A stretch of DNA of 31,206 nucleotides from Mesostigma viride (lineage: Eukaryota > Streptophyta > Mesostigmatophyceae > Mesostigmatales > Mesostigmataceae): assembly GCA_009746045.1 (NCBI GenBank), contig RPFO01001010.1:1-31206 (forward strand), read 5' to 3'. Numbering within the stretch: position 1 is the first letter of the stretch; every line of letters starts with the position of its first letter. Shown here piece by piece: positions 9,101 through 24,100 of the stretch. A program made the position numbers and the translations under genes. Under the pieces are notes generated by a model, which did no database searches, was not told the DNA's origin, and was given only the letters and a program-made list of their open reading frames with translations.

Positions 9101-12100
9101 AACATGCGTGGACGATAGGAATTATAGCACCGGCGGGCTTCAAAGTGCCGGACGGCAGGCGGTACCACCATTCCGTGGCAGCTTGGCCCAGTTTGCTACC
9201 GGCTGGCACACGTTTTCAGTGAATTTTGGGCTCCAGATTTAAATGCAACGTGCGGTTTGAGGCAGGGGAAAACATGCGTGGACGATAGGAATTATAGCAC
9301 CGGCGGGCTTCAAAGTGCCGGACGGCAGGCGGTACCACCATTCCGTGGCAGCTTGGCCCAGTTTGCTACCGGCTGGCACACGTTTTCAGTGAATTTTGGG
9401 CTCCAGATTTAAATGCAACGTGCGGTTTGAGGCAGGGGAAAACATGCGTGGACGATAGGAATTATAGCACCGGCGGGCTTCAAAGTGCCGGACGGCAGGC
9501 GGTACCACCATTCCGTGGCAGCTTGGCCCAGTTTGCTACCGGCTGGCACACGTTTTCAGTGAATTTTGGGCTCCAGATTTAAATGCAACGTGCGGTTTGA
9601 GGCAGGGGAAAACATGCGTGGACGATAGGAATTATAGCACCGGCGGGCTTCAAAGTGCCGGACGGCAGGCGGTACCACCATTCCGTGGCAGCTTGGCCCA
9701 GTTTGCTACCGGCTGGCACACGTTTTCAGTGAATTTTGGGCTCCAGATTTAAATGCAACGTGCGGTTTGAGGCAGGGGAAAACATGCGTGGACGATAGGA
9801 ATTATAGCACCGGCGGGCTTCAAAGTGCCGGACGGCAGGCGGTACCACCATTCCGTGGCAGCTTGGCCCAGTTTGCTACCGGCTGGCACACGTTTTCAGT
9901 GAATTTTGGGCTCCAGATTTAAATGCAACGTGCGGTTTGAGGCAGGGGAAAACATGCGTGGACGATAGGAATTATAGCACCGGCGGGCTTCAAAGTGCCG
10001 GACGGCAGGCGGTACCACCATTCCGTGGCAGCTTGGCCCAGTTTGCTACCGGCTGGCACACGTTTTCAGTGAATTTTGGGCTCCAGATTTAAATGCAACG
10101 TGCGGTTTGAGGCAGGGGAAAACATGCGTGGACGATAGGAATTATAGCACCGGCGGGCTTCAAAGTGCCGGACGGCAGGCGGTACCACCATTCCGTGGCA
10201 GCTTGGCCCAGTTTGCTACCGGCTGGCACACGTTTTCAGTGAATTTTGGGCTCCAGATTTAAATGCAACGTGCGGTTTGAGGCAGGGGAAAACATGCGTG
10301 GACGATAGGAATTATAGCACCGGCGGGCTTCAAAGTGCCGGACGGCAGGCGGTACCACCATTCCGTGGCAGCTTGGCCCAGTTTGCTACCGGCTGGCACA
10401 CGTTTTCAGTGAATTTTGGGCTCCAGATTTAAATGCAACGTGCGGTTTGAGGCAGGGGAAAACATGCGTGGACGATAGGAATTATAGCACCGGCGGGCTT
10501 CAAAGTGCCGGACGGCAGGCGGTACCACCATTCCGTGGCAGCTTGGCCCAGTTTGCTACCGGCTGGCACACGTTTTCAGTGAATTTTGGGCTCCAGATTT
10601 AAATGCAACGTGCGGTTTGAGGCAGGGGAAAACATGCGTGGACGATAGGAATTATAGCACCGGCGGGCTTCAAAGTGCCGGACGGCAGGCGGTACCACCA
10701 TTCCGTGGCAGCTTGGCCCAGTTTGCTACCGGCTGGCACACGTTTTCAGTGAATTTTGGGCTCCAGATTTAAATGCAACGTGCGGTTTGAGGCAGGGGAA
10801 AACATGCGTGGACGATAGGAATTATAGCACCGGCGGGCTTCAAAGTGCCGGACGGCAGGCGGTACCACCATTCCGTGGCAGCTTGGCCCAGTTTGCTACC
10901 GGCTGGCACACGTTTTCAGTGAATTTTGGGCTCCAGATTTAAATGCAACGTGCGGTTTGAGGCAGGGGAAAACATGCGTGGACGATAGGAATTATAGCAC
11001 CGGCGGGCTTCAAAGTGCCGGACGGCAGGCGGTACCACCATTCCGTGGCAGCTTGGCCCAGTTTGCTACCGGCTGGCACACGTTTTCAGTGAATTTTGGG
11101 CTCCAGATTTAAATGCAACGTGCGGTTTGAGGCAGGGGAAAACATGCGTGGACGATAGGAATTATAGCACCGGCGGGCTTCAAAGTGCCGGACGGCAGGC
11201 GGTACCACCATTCCGTGGCAGCTTGGCCCAGTTTGCTACCGGCTGGCACACGTTTTCAGTGAATTTTGGGCTCCAGATTTAAATGCAACGTGCGGTTTGA
11301 GGCAGGGGAAAACATGCGTGGACGATAGGAATTATAGCACCGGCGGGCTTCAAAGTGCCGGACGGCAGGCGGTACCACCATTCCGTGGCAGCTTGGCCCA
11401 GTTTGCTACCGGCTGGCACACGTTTTCAGTGAATTTTGGGCTCCAGATTTAAATGCAACGTGCGGTTTGAGGCAGGGGAAAACATGCGTGGACGATAGGA
11501 ATTATAGCACCGGCGGGCTTCAAAGTGCCGGACGGCAGGCGGTACCACCATTCCGTGGCAGCTTGGCCCAGTTTGCTACCGGCTGGCACACGTTTTCAGT
11601 GAATTTTGGGCTCCAGATTTAAATGCAACGTGCGGTTTGAGGCAGGGGAAAACATGCGTGGACGATAGGAATTATAGCACCGGCGGGCTTCAAAGTGCCG
11701 GACGGCAGGCGGTACCACCATTCCGTGGCAGCTTGGCCCAGTTTGCTACCGGCTGGCACACGTTTTCAGTGAATTTTGGGCTCCAGATTTAAATGCAACG
11801 TGCGGTTTGAGGCAGGGGAAAACATGCGTGGACGATAGGAATTATAGCACCGGCGGGCTTCAAAGTGCCGGACGGCAGGCGGTACCACCATTCCGTGGCA
11901 GCTTGGCCCAGTTTGCTACCGGCTGGCACACGTTTTCAGTGAATTTTGGGCTCCAGATTTAAATGCAACGTGCGGTTTGAGGCAGGGGAAAACATGCGTG
12001 GACGATAGGAATTATAGCACCGGCGGGCTTCAAAGTGCCGGACGGCAGGCGGTACCACCATTCCGTGGCAGCTTGGCCCAGTTTGCTACCGGCTGGCACA

Positions 12101-15100
12101 CGTTTTCAGTGAATTTTGGGCTCCAGATTTAAATGCAACGTGCGGTTTGAGGCAGGGGAAAACATGCGTGGACGATAGGAATTATAGCACCGGCGGGCTT
12201 CAAAGTGCCGGACGGCAGGCGGTACCACCATTCCGTGGCAGCTTGGCCCAGTTTGCTACCGGCTGGCACACGTTTTCAGTGAATTTTGGGCTCCAGATTT
12301 AAATGCAACGTGCGGTTTGAGGCAGGGGAAAACATGCGTGGACGATAGGAATTATAGCACCGGCGGGCTTCAAAGTGCCGGACGGCAGGCGGTACCACCA
12401 TTCCGTGGCAGCTTGGCCCAGTTTGCTACCGGCTGGCACACGTTTTCAGTGAATTTTGGGCTCCAGATTTAAATGCAACGTGCGGTTTGAGGCAGGGGAA
12501 AACATGCGTGGACGATAGGAATTATAGCACCGGCGGGCTTCAAAGTGCCGGACGGCAGGCGGTACCACCATTCCGTGGCAGCTTGGCCCAGTTTGCTACC
12601 GGCTGGCACACGTTTTCAGTGAATTTTGGGCTCCAGATTTAAATGCAACGTGCGGTTTGAGGCAGGGGAAAACATGCGTGGACGATAGGAATTATAGCAC
12701 CGGCGGGCTTCAAAGTGCCGGACGGCAGGCGGTACCACCATTCCGTGGCAGCTTGGCCCAGTTTGCTACCGGCTGGCACACGTTTTCAGTGAATTTTGGG
12801 CTCCAGATTTAAATGCAACGTGCGGTTTGAGGCAGGGGAAAACATGCGTGGACGATAGGAATTATAGCACCGGCGGGCTTCAAAGTGCCGGACGGCAGGC
12901 GGTACCACCATTCCGTGGCAGCTTGGCCCAGTTTGCTACCGGCTGGCACACGTTTTCAGTGAATTTTGGGCTCCAGATTTAAATGCAACGTGCGGTTTGA
13001 GGCAGGGGAAAACATGCGTGGACGATAGGAATTATAGCACCGGCGGGCTTCAAAGTGCCGGACGGCAGGCGGTACCACCATTCCGTGGCAGCTTGGCCCA
13101 GTTTGCTACCGGCTGGCACACGTTTTCAGTGAATTTTGGGCTCCAGATTTAAATGCAACGTGCGGTTTGAGGCAGGGGAAAACATGCGTGGACGATAGGA
13201 ATTATAGCACCGGCGGGCTTCAAAGTGCCGGACGGCAGGCGGTACCACCATTCCGTGGCAGCTTGGCCCAGTTTGCTACCGGCTGGCACACGTTTTCAGT
13301 GAATTTTGGGCTCCAGATTTAAATGCAACGTGCGGTTTGAGGCAGGGGAAAACATGCGTGGACGATAGGAATTATAGCACCGGCGGGCTTCAAAGTGCCG
13401 GACGGCAGGCGGTACCACCATTCCGTGGCAGCTTGGCCCAGTTTGCTACCGGCTGGCACACGTTTTCAGTGAATTTTGGGCTCCAGATTTAAATGCAACG
13501 TGCGGTTTGAGGCAGGGGAAAACATGCGTGGACGATAGGAATTATAGCACCGGCGGGCTTCAAAGTGCCGGACGGCAGGCGGTACCACCATTCCGTGGCA
13601 GCTTGGCCCAGTTTGCTACCGGCTGGCACACGTTTTCAGTGAATTTTGGGCTCCAGATTTAAATGCAACGTGCGGTTTGAGGCAGGGGAAAACATGCGTG
13701 GACGATAGGAATTATAGCACCGGCGGGCTTCAAAGTGCCGGACGGCAGGCGGTACCACCATTCCGTGGCAGCTTGGCCCAGTTTGCTACCGGCTGGCACA
13801 CGTTTTCAGTGAATTTTGGGCTCCAGATTTAAATGCAACGTGCGGTTTGAGGCAGGGGAAAACATGCGTGGACGATAGGAATTATAGCACCGGCGGGCTT
13901 CAAAGTGCCGGACGGCAGGCGGTACCACCATTCCGTGGCAGCTTGGCCCAGTTTGCTACCGGCTGGCACACGTTTTCAGTGAATTTTGGGCTCCAGATTT
14001 AAATGCAACGTGCGGTTTGAGGCAGGGGAAAACATGCGTGGACGATAGGAATTATAGCACCGGCGGGCTTCAAAGTGCCGGACGGCAGGCGGTACCACCA
14101 TTCCGTGGCAGCTTGGCCCAGTTTGCTACCGGCTGGCACACGTTTTCAGTGAATTTTGGGCTCCAGATTTAAATGCAACGTGCGGTTTGAGGCAGGGGAA
14201 AACATGCGTGGACGATAGGAATTATAGCACCGGCGGGCTTCAAAGTGCCGGACGGCAGGCGGTACCACCATTCCGTGGCAGCTTGGCCCAGTTTGCTACC
14301 GGCTGGCACACGTTTTCAGTGAATTTTGGGCTCCAGATTTAAATGCAACGTGCGGTTTGAGGCAGGGGAAAACATGCGTGGACGATAGGAATTATAGCAC
14401 CGGCGGGCTTCAAAGTGCCGGACGGCAGGCGGTACCACCATTCCGTGGCAGCTTGGCCCAGTTTGCTACCGGCTGGCACACGTTTTCAGTGAATTTTGGG
14501 CTCCAGATTTAAATGCAACGTGCGGTTTGAGGCAGGGGAAAACATGCGTGGACGATAGGAATTATAGCACCGGCGGGCTTCAAAGTGCCGGACGGCAGGC
14601 GGTACCACCATTCCGTGGCAGCTTGGCCCAGTTTGCTACCGGCTGGCACACGTTTTCAGTGAATTTTGGGCTCCAGATTTAAATGCAACGTGCGGTTTGA
14701 GGCAGGGGAAAACATGCGTGGACGATAGGAATTATAGCACCGGCGGGCTTCAAAGTGCCGGACGGCAGGCGGTACCACCATTCCGTGGCAGCTTGGCCCA
14801 GTTTGCTACCGGCTGGCACACGTTTTCAGTGAATTTTGGGCTCCAGATTTAAATGCAACGTGCGGTTTGAGGCAGGGGAAAACATGCGTGGACGATAGGA
14901 ATTATAGCACCGGCGGGCTTCAAAGTGCCGGACGGCAGGCGGTACCACCATTCCGTGGCAGCTTGGCCCAGTTTGCTACCGGCTGGCACACGTTTTCAGT
15001 GAATTTTGGGCTCCAGATTTAAATGCAACGTGCGGTTTGAGGCAGGGGAAAACATGCGTGGACGATAGGAATTATAGCACCGGCGGGCTTCAAAGTGCCG

Positions 15101-18100
15101 GACGGCAGGCGGTACCACCATTCCGTGGCAGCTTGGCCCAGTTTGCTACCGGCTGGCACACGTTTTCAGTGAATTTTGGGCTCCAGATTTAAATGCAACG
15201 TGCGGTTTGAGGCAGGGGAAAACATGCGTGGACGATAGGAATTATAGCACCGGCGGGCTTCAAAGTGCCGGACGGCAGGCGGTACCACCATTCCGTGGCA
15301 GCTTGGCCCAGTTTGCTACCGGCTGGCACACGTTTTCAGTGAATTTTGGGCTCCAGATTTAAATGCAACGTGCGGTTTGAGGCAGGGGAAAACATGCGTG
15401 GACGATAGGAATTATAGCACCGGCGGGCTTCAAAGTGCCGGACGGCAGGCGGTACCACCATTCCGTGGCAGCTTGGCCCAGTTTGCTACCGGCTGGCACA
15501 CGTTTTCAGTGAATTTTGGGCTCCAGATTTAAATGCAACGTGCGGTTTGAGGCAGGGGAAAACATGCGTGGACGATAGGAATTATAGCACCGGCGGGCTT
15601 CAAAGTGCCGGACGGCAGGCGGTACCACCATTCCGTGGCAGCTTGGCCCAGTTTGCTACCGGCTGGCACACGTTTTCAGTGAATTTTGGGCTCCAGATTT
15701 AAATGCAACGTGCGGTTTGAGGCAGGGGAAAACATGCGTGGACGATAGGAATTATAGCACCGGCGGGCTTCAAAGTGCCGGACGGCAGGCGGTACCACCA
15801 TTCCGTGGCAGCTTGGCCCAGTTTGCTACCGGCTGGCACACGTTTTCAGTGAATTTTGGGCTCCAGATTTAAATGCAACGTGCGGTTTGAGGCAGGGGAA
15901 AACATGCGTGGACGATAGGAATTATAGCACCGGCGGGCTTCAAAGTGCCGGACGGCAGGCGGTACCACCATTCCGTGGCAGCTTGGCCCAGTTTGCTACC
16001 GGCTGGCACACGTTTTCAGTGAATTTTGGGCTCCAGATTTAAATGCAACGTGCGGTTTGAGGCAGGGGAAAACATGCGTGGACGATAGGAATTATAGCAC
16101 CGGCGGGCTTCAAAGTGCCGGACGGCAGGCGGTACCACCATTCCGTGGCAGCTTGGCCCAGTTTGCTACCGGCTGGCACACGTTTTCAGTGAATTTTGGG
16201 CTCCAGATTTAAATGCAACGTGCGGTTTGAGGCAGGGGAAAACATGCGTGGACGATAGGAATTATAGCACCGGCGGGCTTCAAAGTGCCGGACGGCAGGC
16301 GGTACCACCATTCCGTGGCAGCTTGGCCCAGTTTGCTACCGGCTGGCACACGTTTTCAGTGAATTTTGGGCTCCAGATTTAAATGCAACGTGCGGTTTGA
16401 GGCAGGGGAAAACATGCGTGGACGATAGGAATTATAGCACCGGCGGGCTTCAAAGTGCCGGACGGCAGGCGGTACCACCATTCCGTGGCAGCTTGGCCCA
16501 GTTTGCTACCGGCTGGCACACGTTTTCAGTGAATTTTGGGCTCCAGATTTAAATGCAACGTGCGGTTTGAGGCAGGGGAAAACATGCGTGGACGATAGGA
16601 ATTATAGCACCGGCGGGCTTCAAAGTGCCGGACGGCAGGCGGTACCACCATTCCGTGGCAGCTTGGCCCAGTTTGCTACCGGCTGGCACACGTTTTCAGT
16701 GAATTTTGGGCTCCAGATTTAAATGCAACGTGCGGTTTGAGGCAGGGGAAAACATGCGTGGACGATAGGAATTATAGCACCGGCGGGCTTCAAAGTGCCG
16801 GACGGCAGGCGGTACCACCATTCCGTGGCAGCTTGGCCCAGTTTGCTACCGGCTGGCACACGTTTTCAGTGAATTTTGGGCTCCAGATTTAAATGCAACG
16901 TGCGGTTTGAGGCAGGGGAAAACATGCGTGGACGATAGGAATTATAGCACCGGCGGGCTTCAAAGTGCCGGACGGCAGGCGGTACCACCATTCCGTGGCA
17001 GCTTGGCCCAGTTTGCTACCGGCTGGCACACGTTTTCAGTGAATTTTGGGCTCCAGATTTAAATGCAACGTGCGGTTTGAGGCAGGGGAAAACATGCGTG
17101 GACGATAGGAATTATAGCACCGGCGGGCTTCAAAGTGCCGGACGGCAGGCGGTACCACCATTCCGTGGCAGCTTGGCCCAGTTTGCTACCGGCTGGCACA
17201 CGTTTTCAGTGAATTTTGGGCTCCAGATTTAAATGCAACGTGCGGTTTGAGGCAGGGGAAAACATGCGTGGACGATAGGAATTATAGCACCGGCGGGCTT
17301 CAAAGTGCCGGACGGCAGGCGGTACCACCATTCCGTGGCAGCTTGGCCCAGTTTGCTACCGGCTGGCACACGTTTTCAGTGAATTTTGGGCTCCAGATTT
17401 AAATGCAACGTGCGGTTTGAGGCAGGGGAAAACATGCGTGGACGATAGGAATTATAGCACCGGCGGGCTTCAAAGTGCCGGACGGCAGGCGGTACCACCA
17501 TTCCGTGGCAGCTTGGCCCAGTTTGCTACCGGCTGGCACACGTTTTCAGTGAATTTTGGGCTCCAGATTTAAATGCAACGTGCGGTTTGAGGCAGGGGAA
17601 AACATGCGTGGACGATAGGAATTATAGCACCGGCGGGCTTCAAAGTGCCGGACGGCAGGCGGTACCACCATTCCGTGGCAGCTTGGCCCAGTTTGCTACC
17701 GGCTGGCACACGTTTTCAGTGAATTTTGGGCTCCAGATTTAAATGCAACGTGCGGTTTGAGGCAGGGGAAAACATGCGTGGACGATAGGAATTATAGCAC
17801 CGGCGGGCTTCAAAGTGCCGGACGGCAGGCGGTACCACCATTCCGTGGCAGCTTGGCCCAGTTTGCTACCGGCTGGCACACGTTTTCAGTGAATTTTGGG
17901 CTCCAGATTTAAATGCAACGTGCGGTTTGAGGCAGGGGAAAACATGCGTGGACGATAGGAATTATAGCACCGGCGGGCTTCAAAGTGCCGGACGGCAGGC
18001 GGTACCACCATTCCGTGGCAGCTTGGCCCAGTTTGCTACCGGCTGGCACACGTTTTCAGTGAATTTTGGGCTCCAGATTTAAATGCAACGTGCGGTTTGA

Positions 18101-21100
18101 GGCAGGGGAAAACATGCGTGGACGATAGGAATTATAGCACCGGCGGGCTTCAAAGTGCCGGACGGCAGGCGGTACCACCATTCCGTGGCAGCTTGGCCCA
18201 GTTTGCTACCGGCTGGCACACGTTTTCAGTGAATTTTGGGCTCCAGATTTAAATGCAACGTGCGGTTTGAGGCAGGGGAAAACATGCGTGGACGATAGGA
18301 ATTATAGCACCGGCGGGCTTCAAAGTGCCGGACGGCAGGCGGTACCACCATTCCGTGGCAGCTTGGCCCAGTTTGCTACCGGCTGGCACACGTTTTCAGT
18401 GAATTTTGGGCTCCAGATTTAAATGCAACGTGCGGTTTGAGGCAGGGGAAAACATGCGTGGACGATAGGAATTATAGCACCGGCGGGCTTCAAAGTGCCG
18501 GACGGCAGGCGGTACCACCATTCCGTGGCAGCTTGGCCCAGTTTGCTACCGGCTGGCACACGTTTTCAGTGAATTTTGGGCTCCAGATTTAAATGCAACG
18601 TGCGGTTTGAGGCAGGGGAAAACATGCGTGGACGATAGGAATTATAGCACCGGCGGGCTTCAAAGTGCCGGACGGCAGGCGGTACCACCATTCCGTGGCA
18701 GCTTGGCCCAGTTTGCTACCGGCTGGCACACGTTTTCAGTGAATTTTGGGCTCCAGATTTAAATGCAACGTGCGGTTTGAGGCAGGGGAAAACATGCGTG
18801 GACGATAGGAATTATAGCACCGGCGGGCTTCAAAGTGCCGGACGGCAGGCGGTACCACCATTCCGTGGCAGCTTGGCCCAGTTTGCTACCGGCTGGCACA
18901 CGTTTTCAGTGAATTTTGGGCTCCAGATTTAAATGCAACGTGCGGTTTGAGGCAGGGGAAAACATGCGTGGACGATAGGAATTATAGCACCGGCGGGCTT
19001 CAAAGTGCCGGACGGCAGGCGGTACCACCATTCCGTGGCAGCTTGGCCCAGTTTGCTACCGGCTGGCACACGTTTTCAGTGAATTTTGGGCTCCAGATTT
19101 AAATGCAACGTGCGGTTTGAGGCAGGGGAAAACATGCGTGGACGATAGGAATTATAGCACCGGCGGGCTTCAAAGTGCCGGACGGCAGGCGGTACCACCA
19201 TTCCGTGGCAGCTTGGCCCAGTTTGCTACCGGCTGGCACACGTTTTCAGTGAATTTTGGGCTCCAGATTTAAATGCAACGTGCGGTTTGAGGCAGGGGAA
19301 AACATGCGTGGACGATAGGAATTATAGCACCGGCGGGCTTCAAAGTGCCGGACGGCAGGCGGTACCACCATTCCGTGGCAGCTTGGCCCAGTTTGCTACC
19401 GGCTGGCACACGTTTTCAGTGAATTTTGGGCTCCAGATTTAAATGCAACGTGCGGTTTGAGGCAGGGGAAAACATGCGTGGACGATAGGAATTATAGCAC
19501 CGGCGGGCTTCAAAGTGCCGGACGGCAGGCGGTACCACCATTCCGTGGCAGCTTGGCCCAGTTTGCTACCGGCTGGCACACGTTTTCAGTGAATTTTGGG
19601 CTCCAGATTTAAATGCAACGTGCGGTTTGAGGCAGGGGAAAACATGCGTGGACGATAGGAATTATAGCACCGGCGGGCTTCAAAGTGCCGGACGGCAGGC
19701 GGTACCACCATTCCGTGGCAGCTTGGCCCAGTTTGCTACCGGCTGGCACACGTTTTCAGTGAATTTTGGGCTCCAGATTTAAATGCAACGTGCGGTTTGA
19801 GGCAGGGGAAAACATGCGTGGACGATAGGAATTATAGCACCGGCGGGCTTCAAAGTGCCGGACGGCAGGCGGTACCACCATTCCGTGGCAGCTTGGCCCA
19901 GTTTGCTACCGGCTGGCACACGTTTTCAGTGAATTTTGGGCTCCAGATTTAAATGCAACGTGCGGTTTGAGGCAGGGGAAAACATGCGTGGACGATAGGA
20001 ATTATAGCACCGGCGGGCTTCAAAGTGCCGGACGGCAGGCGGTACCACCATTCCGTGGCAGCTTGGCCCAGTTTGCTACCGGCTGGCACACGTTTTCAGT
20101 GAATTTTGGGCTCCAGATTTAAATGCAACGTGCGGTTTGAGGCAGGGGAAAACATGCGTGGACGATAGGAATTATAGCACCGGCGGGCTTCAAAGTGCCG
20201 GACGGCAGGCGGTACCACCATTCCGTGGCAGCTTGGCCCAGTTTGCTACCGGCTGGCACACGTTTTCAGTGAATTTTGGGCTCCAGATTTAAATGCAACG
20301 TGCGGTTTGAGGCAGGGGAAAACATGCGTGGACGATAGGAATTATAGCACCGGCGGGCTTCAAAGTGCCGGACGGCAGGCGGTACCACCATTCCGTGGCA
20401 GCTTGGCCCAGTTTGCTACCGGCTGGCACACGTTTTCAGTGAATTTTGGGCTCCAGATTTAAATGCAACGTGCGGTTTGAGGCAGGGGAAAACATGCGTG
20501 GACGATAGGAATTATAGCACCGGCGGGCTTCAAAGTGCCGGACGGCAGGCGGTACCACCATTCCGTGGCAGCTTGGCCCAGTTTGCTACCGGCTGGCACA
20601 CGTTTTCAGTGAATTTTGGGCTCCAGATTTAAATGCAACGTGCGGTTTGAGGCAGGGGAAAACATGCGTGGACGATAGGAATTATAGCACCGGCGGGCTT
20701 CAAAGTGCCGGACGGCAGGCGGTACCACCATTCCGTGGCAGCTTGGCCCAGTTTGCTACCGGCTGGCACACGTTTTCAGTGAATTTTGGGCTCCAGATTT
20801 AAATGCAACGTGCGGTTTGAGGCAGGGGAAAACATGCGTGGACGATAGGAATTATAGCACCGGCGGGCTTCAAAGTGCCGGACGGCAGGCGGTACCACCA
20901 TTCCGTGGCAGCTTGGCCCAGTTTGCTACCGGCTGGCACACGTTTTCAGTGAATTTTGGGCTCCAGATTTAAATGCAACGTGCGGTTTGAGGCAGGGGAA
21001 AACATGCGTGGACGATAGGAATTATAGCACCGGCGGGCTTCAAAGTGCCGGACGGCAGGCGGTACCACCATTCCGTGGCAGCTTGGCCCAGTTTGCTACC

Positions 21101-24100
21101 GGCTGGCACACGTTTTCAGTGAATTTTGGGCTCCAGATTTAAATGCAACGTGCGGTTTGAGGCAGGGGAAAACATGCGTGGACGATAGGAATTATAGCAC
21201 CGGCGGGCTTCAAAGTGCCGGACGGCAGGCGGTACCACCATTCCGTGGCAGCTTGGCCCAGTTTGCTACCGGCTGGCACACGTTTTCAGTGAATTTTGGG
21301 CTCCAGATTTAAATGCAACGTGCGGTTTGAGGCAGGGGAAAACATGCGTGGACGATAGGAATTATAGCACCGGCGGGCTTCAAAGTGCCGGACGGCAGGC
21401 GGTACCACCATTCCGTGGCAGCTTGGCCCAGTTTGCTACCGGCTGGCACACGTTTTCAGTGAATTTTGGGCTCCAGATTTAAATGCAACGTGCGGTTTGA
21501 GGCAGGGGAAAACATGCGTGGACGATAGGAATTATAGCACCGGCGGGCTTCAAAGTGCCGGACGGCAGGCGGTACCACCATTCCGTGGCAGCTTGGCCCA
21601 GTTTGCTACCGGCTGGCACACGTTTTCAGTGAATTTTGGGCTCCAGATTTAAATGCAACGTGCGGTTTGAGGCAGGGGAAAACATGCGTGGACGATAGGA
21701 ATTATAGCACCGGCGGGCTTCAAAGTGCCGGACGGCAGGCGGTACCACCATTCCGTGGCAGCTTGGCCCAGTTTGCTACCGGCTGGCACACGTTTTCAGT
21801 GAATTTTGGGCTCCAGATTTAAATGCAACGTGCGGTTTGAGGCAGGGGAAAACATGCGTGGACGATAGGAATTATAGCACCGGCGGGCTTCAAAGTGCCG
21901 GACGGCAGGCGGTACCACCATTCCGTGGCAGCTTGGCCCAGTTTGCTACCGGCTGGCACACGTTTTCAGTGAATTTTGGGCTCCAGATTTAAATGCAACG
22001 TGCGGTTTGAGGCAGGGGAAAACATGCGTGGACGATAGGAATTATAGCACCGGCGGGCTTCAAAGTGCCGGACGGCAGGCGGTACCACCATTCCGTGGCA
22101 GCTTGGCCCAGTTTGCTACCGGCTGGCACACGTTTTCAGTGAATTTTGGGCTCCAGATTTAAATGCAACGTGCGGTTTGAGGCAGGGGAAAACATGCGTG
22201 GACGATAGGAATTATAGCACCGGCGGGCTTCAAAGTGCCGGACGGCAGGCGGTACCACCATTCCGTGGCAGCTTGGCCCAGTTTGCTACCGGCTGGCACA
22301 CGTTTTCAGTGAATTTTGGGCTCCAGATTTAAATGCAACGTGCGGTTTGAGGCAGGGGAAAACATGCGTGGACGATAGGAATTATAGCACCGGCGGGCTT
22401 CAAAGTGCCGGACGGCAGGCGGTACCACCATTCCGTGGCAGCTTGGCCCAGTTTGCTACCGGCTGGCACACGTTTTCAGTGAATTTTGGGCTCCAGATTT
22501 AAATGCAACGTGCGGTTTGAGGCAGGGGAAAACATGCGTGGACGATAGGAATTATAGCACCGGCGGGCTTCAAAGTGCCGGACGGCAGGCGGTACCACCA
22601 TTCCGTGGCAGCTTGGCCCAGTTTGCTACCGGCTGGCACACGTTTTCAGTGAATTTTGGGCTCCAGATTTAAATGCAACGTGCGGTTTGAGGCAGGGGAA
22701 AACATGCGTGGACGATAGGAATTATAGCACCGGCGGGCTTCAAAGTGCCGGACGGCAGGCGGTACCACCATTCCGTGGCAGCTTGGCCCAGTTTGCTACC
22801 GGCTGGCACACGTTTTCAGTGAATTTTGGGCTCCAGATTTAAATGCAACGTGCGGTTTGAGGCAGGGGAAAACATGCGTGGACGATAGGAATTATAGCAC
22901 CGGCGGGCTTCAAAGTGCCGGACGGCAGGCGGTACCACCATTCCGTGGCAGCTTGGCCCAGTTTGCTACCGGCTGGCACACGTTTTCAGTGAATTTTGGG
23001 CTCCAGATTTAAATGCAACGTGCGGTTTGAGGCAGGGGAAAACATGCGTGGACGATAGGAATTATAGCACCGGCGGGCTTCAAAGTGCCGGACGGCAGGC
23101 GGTACCACCATTCCGTGGCAGCTTGGCCCAGTTTGCTACCGGCTGGCACACGTTTTCAGTGAATTTTGGGCTCCAGATTTAAATGCAACGTGCGGTTTGA
23201 GGCAGGGGAAAACATGCGTGGACGATAGGAATTATAGCACCGGCGGGCTTCAAAGTGCCGGACGGCAGGCGGTACCACCATTCCGTGGCAGCTTGGCCCA
23301 GTTTGCTACCGGCTGGCACACGTTTTCAGTGAATTTTGGGCTCCAGATTTAAATGCAACGTGCGGTTTGAGGCAGGGGAAAACATGCGTGGACGATAGGA
23401 ATTATAGCACCGGCGGGCTTCAAAGTGCCGGACGGCAGGCGGTACCACCATTCCGTGGCAGCTTGGCCCAGTTTGCTACCGGCTGGCACACGTTTTCAGT
23501 GAATTTTGGGCTCCAGATTTAAATGCAACGTGCGGTTTGAGGCAGGGGAAAACATGCGTGGACGATAGGAATTATAGCACCGGCGGGCTTCAAAGTGCCG
23601 GACGGCAGGCGGTACCACCATTCCGTGGCAGCTTGGCCCAGTTTGCTACCGGCTGGCACACGTTTTCAGTGAATTTTGGGCTCCAGATTTAAATGCAACG
23701 TGCGGTTTGAGGCAGGGGAAAACATGCGTGGACGATAGGAATTATAGCACCGGCGGGCTTCAAAGTGCCGGACGGCAGGCGGTACCACCATTCCGTGGCA
23801 GCTTGGCCCAGTTTGCTACCGGCTGGCACACGTTTTCAGTGAATTTTGGGCTCCAGATTTAAATGCAACGTGCGGTTTGAGGCAGGGGAAAACATGCGTG
23901 GACGATAGGAATTATAGCACCGGCGGGCTTCAAAGTGCCGGACGGCAGGCGGTACCACCATTCCGTGGCAGCTTGGCCCAGTTTGCTACCGGCTGGCACA
24001 CGTTTTCAGTGAATTTTGGGCTCCAGATTTAAATGCAACGTGCGGTTTGAGGCAGGGGAAAACATGCGTGGACGATAGGAATTATAGCACCGGCGGGCTT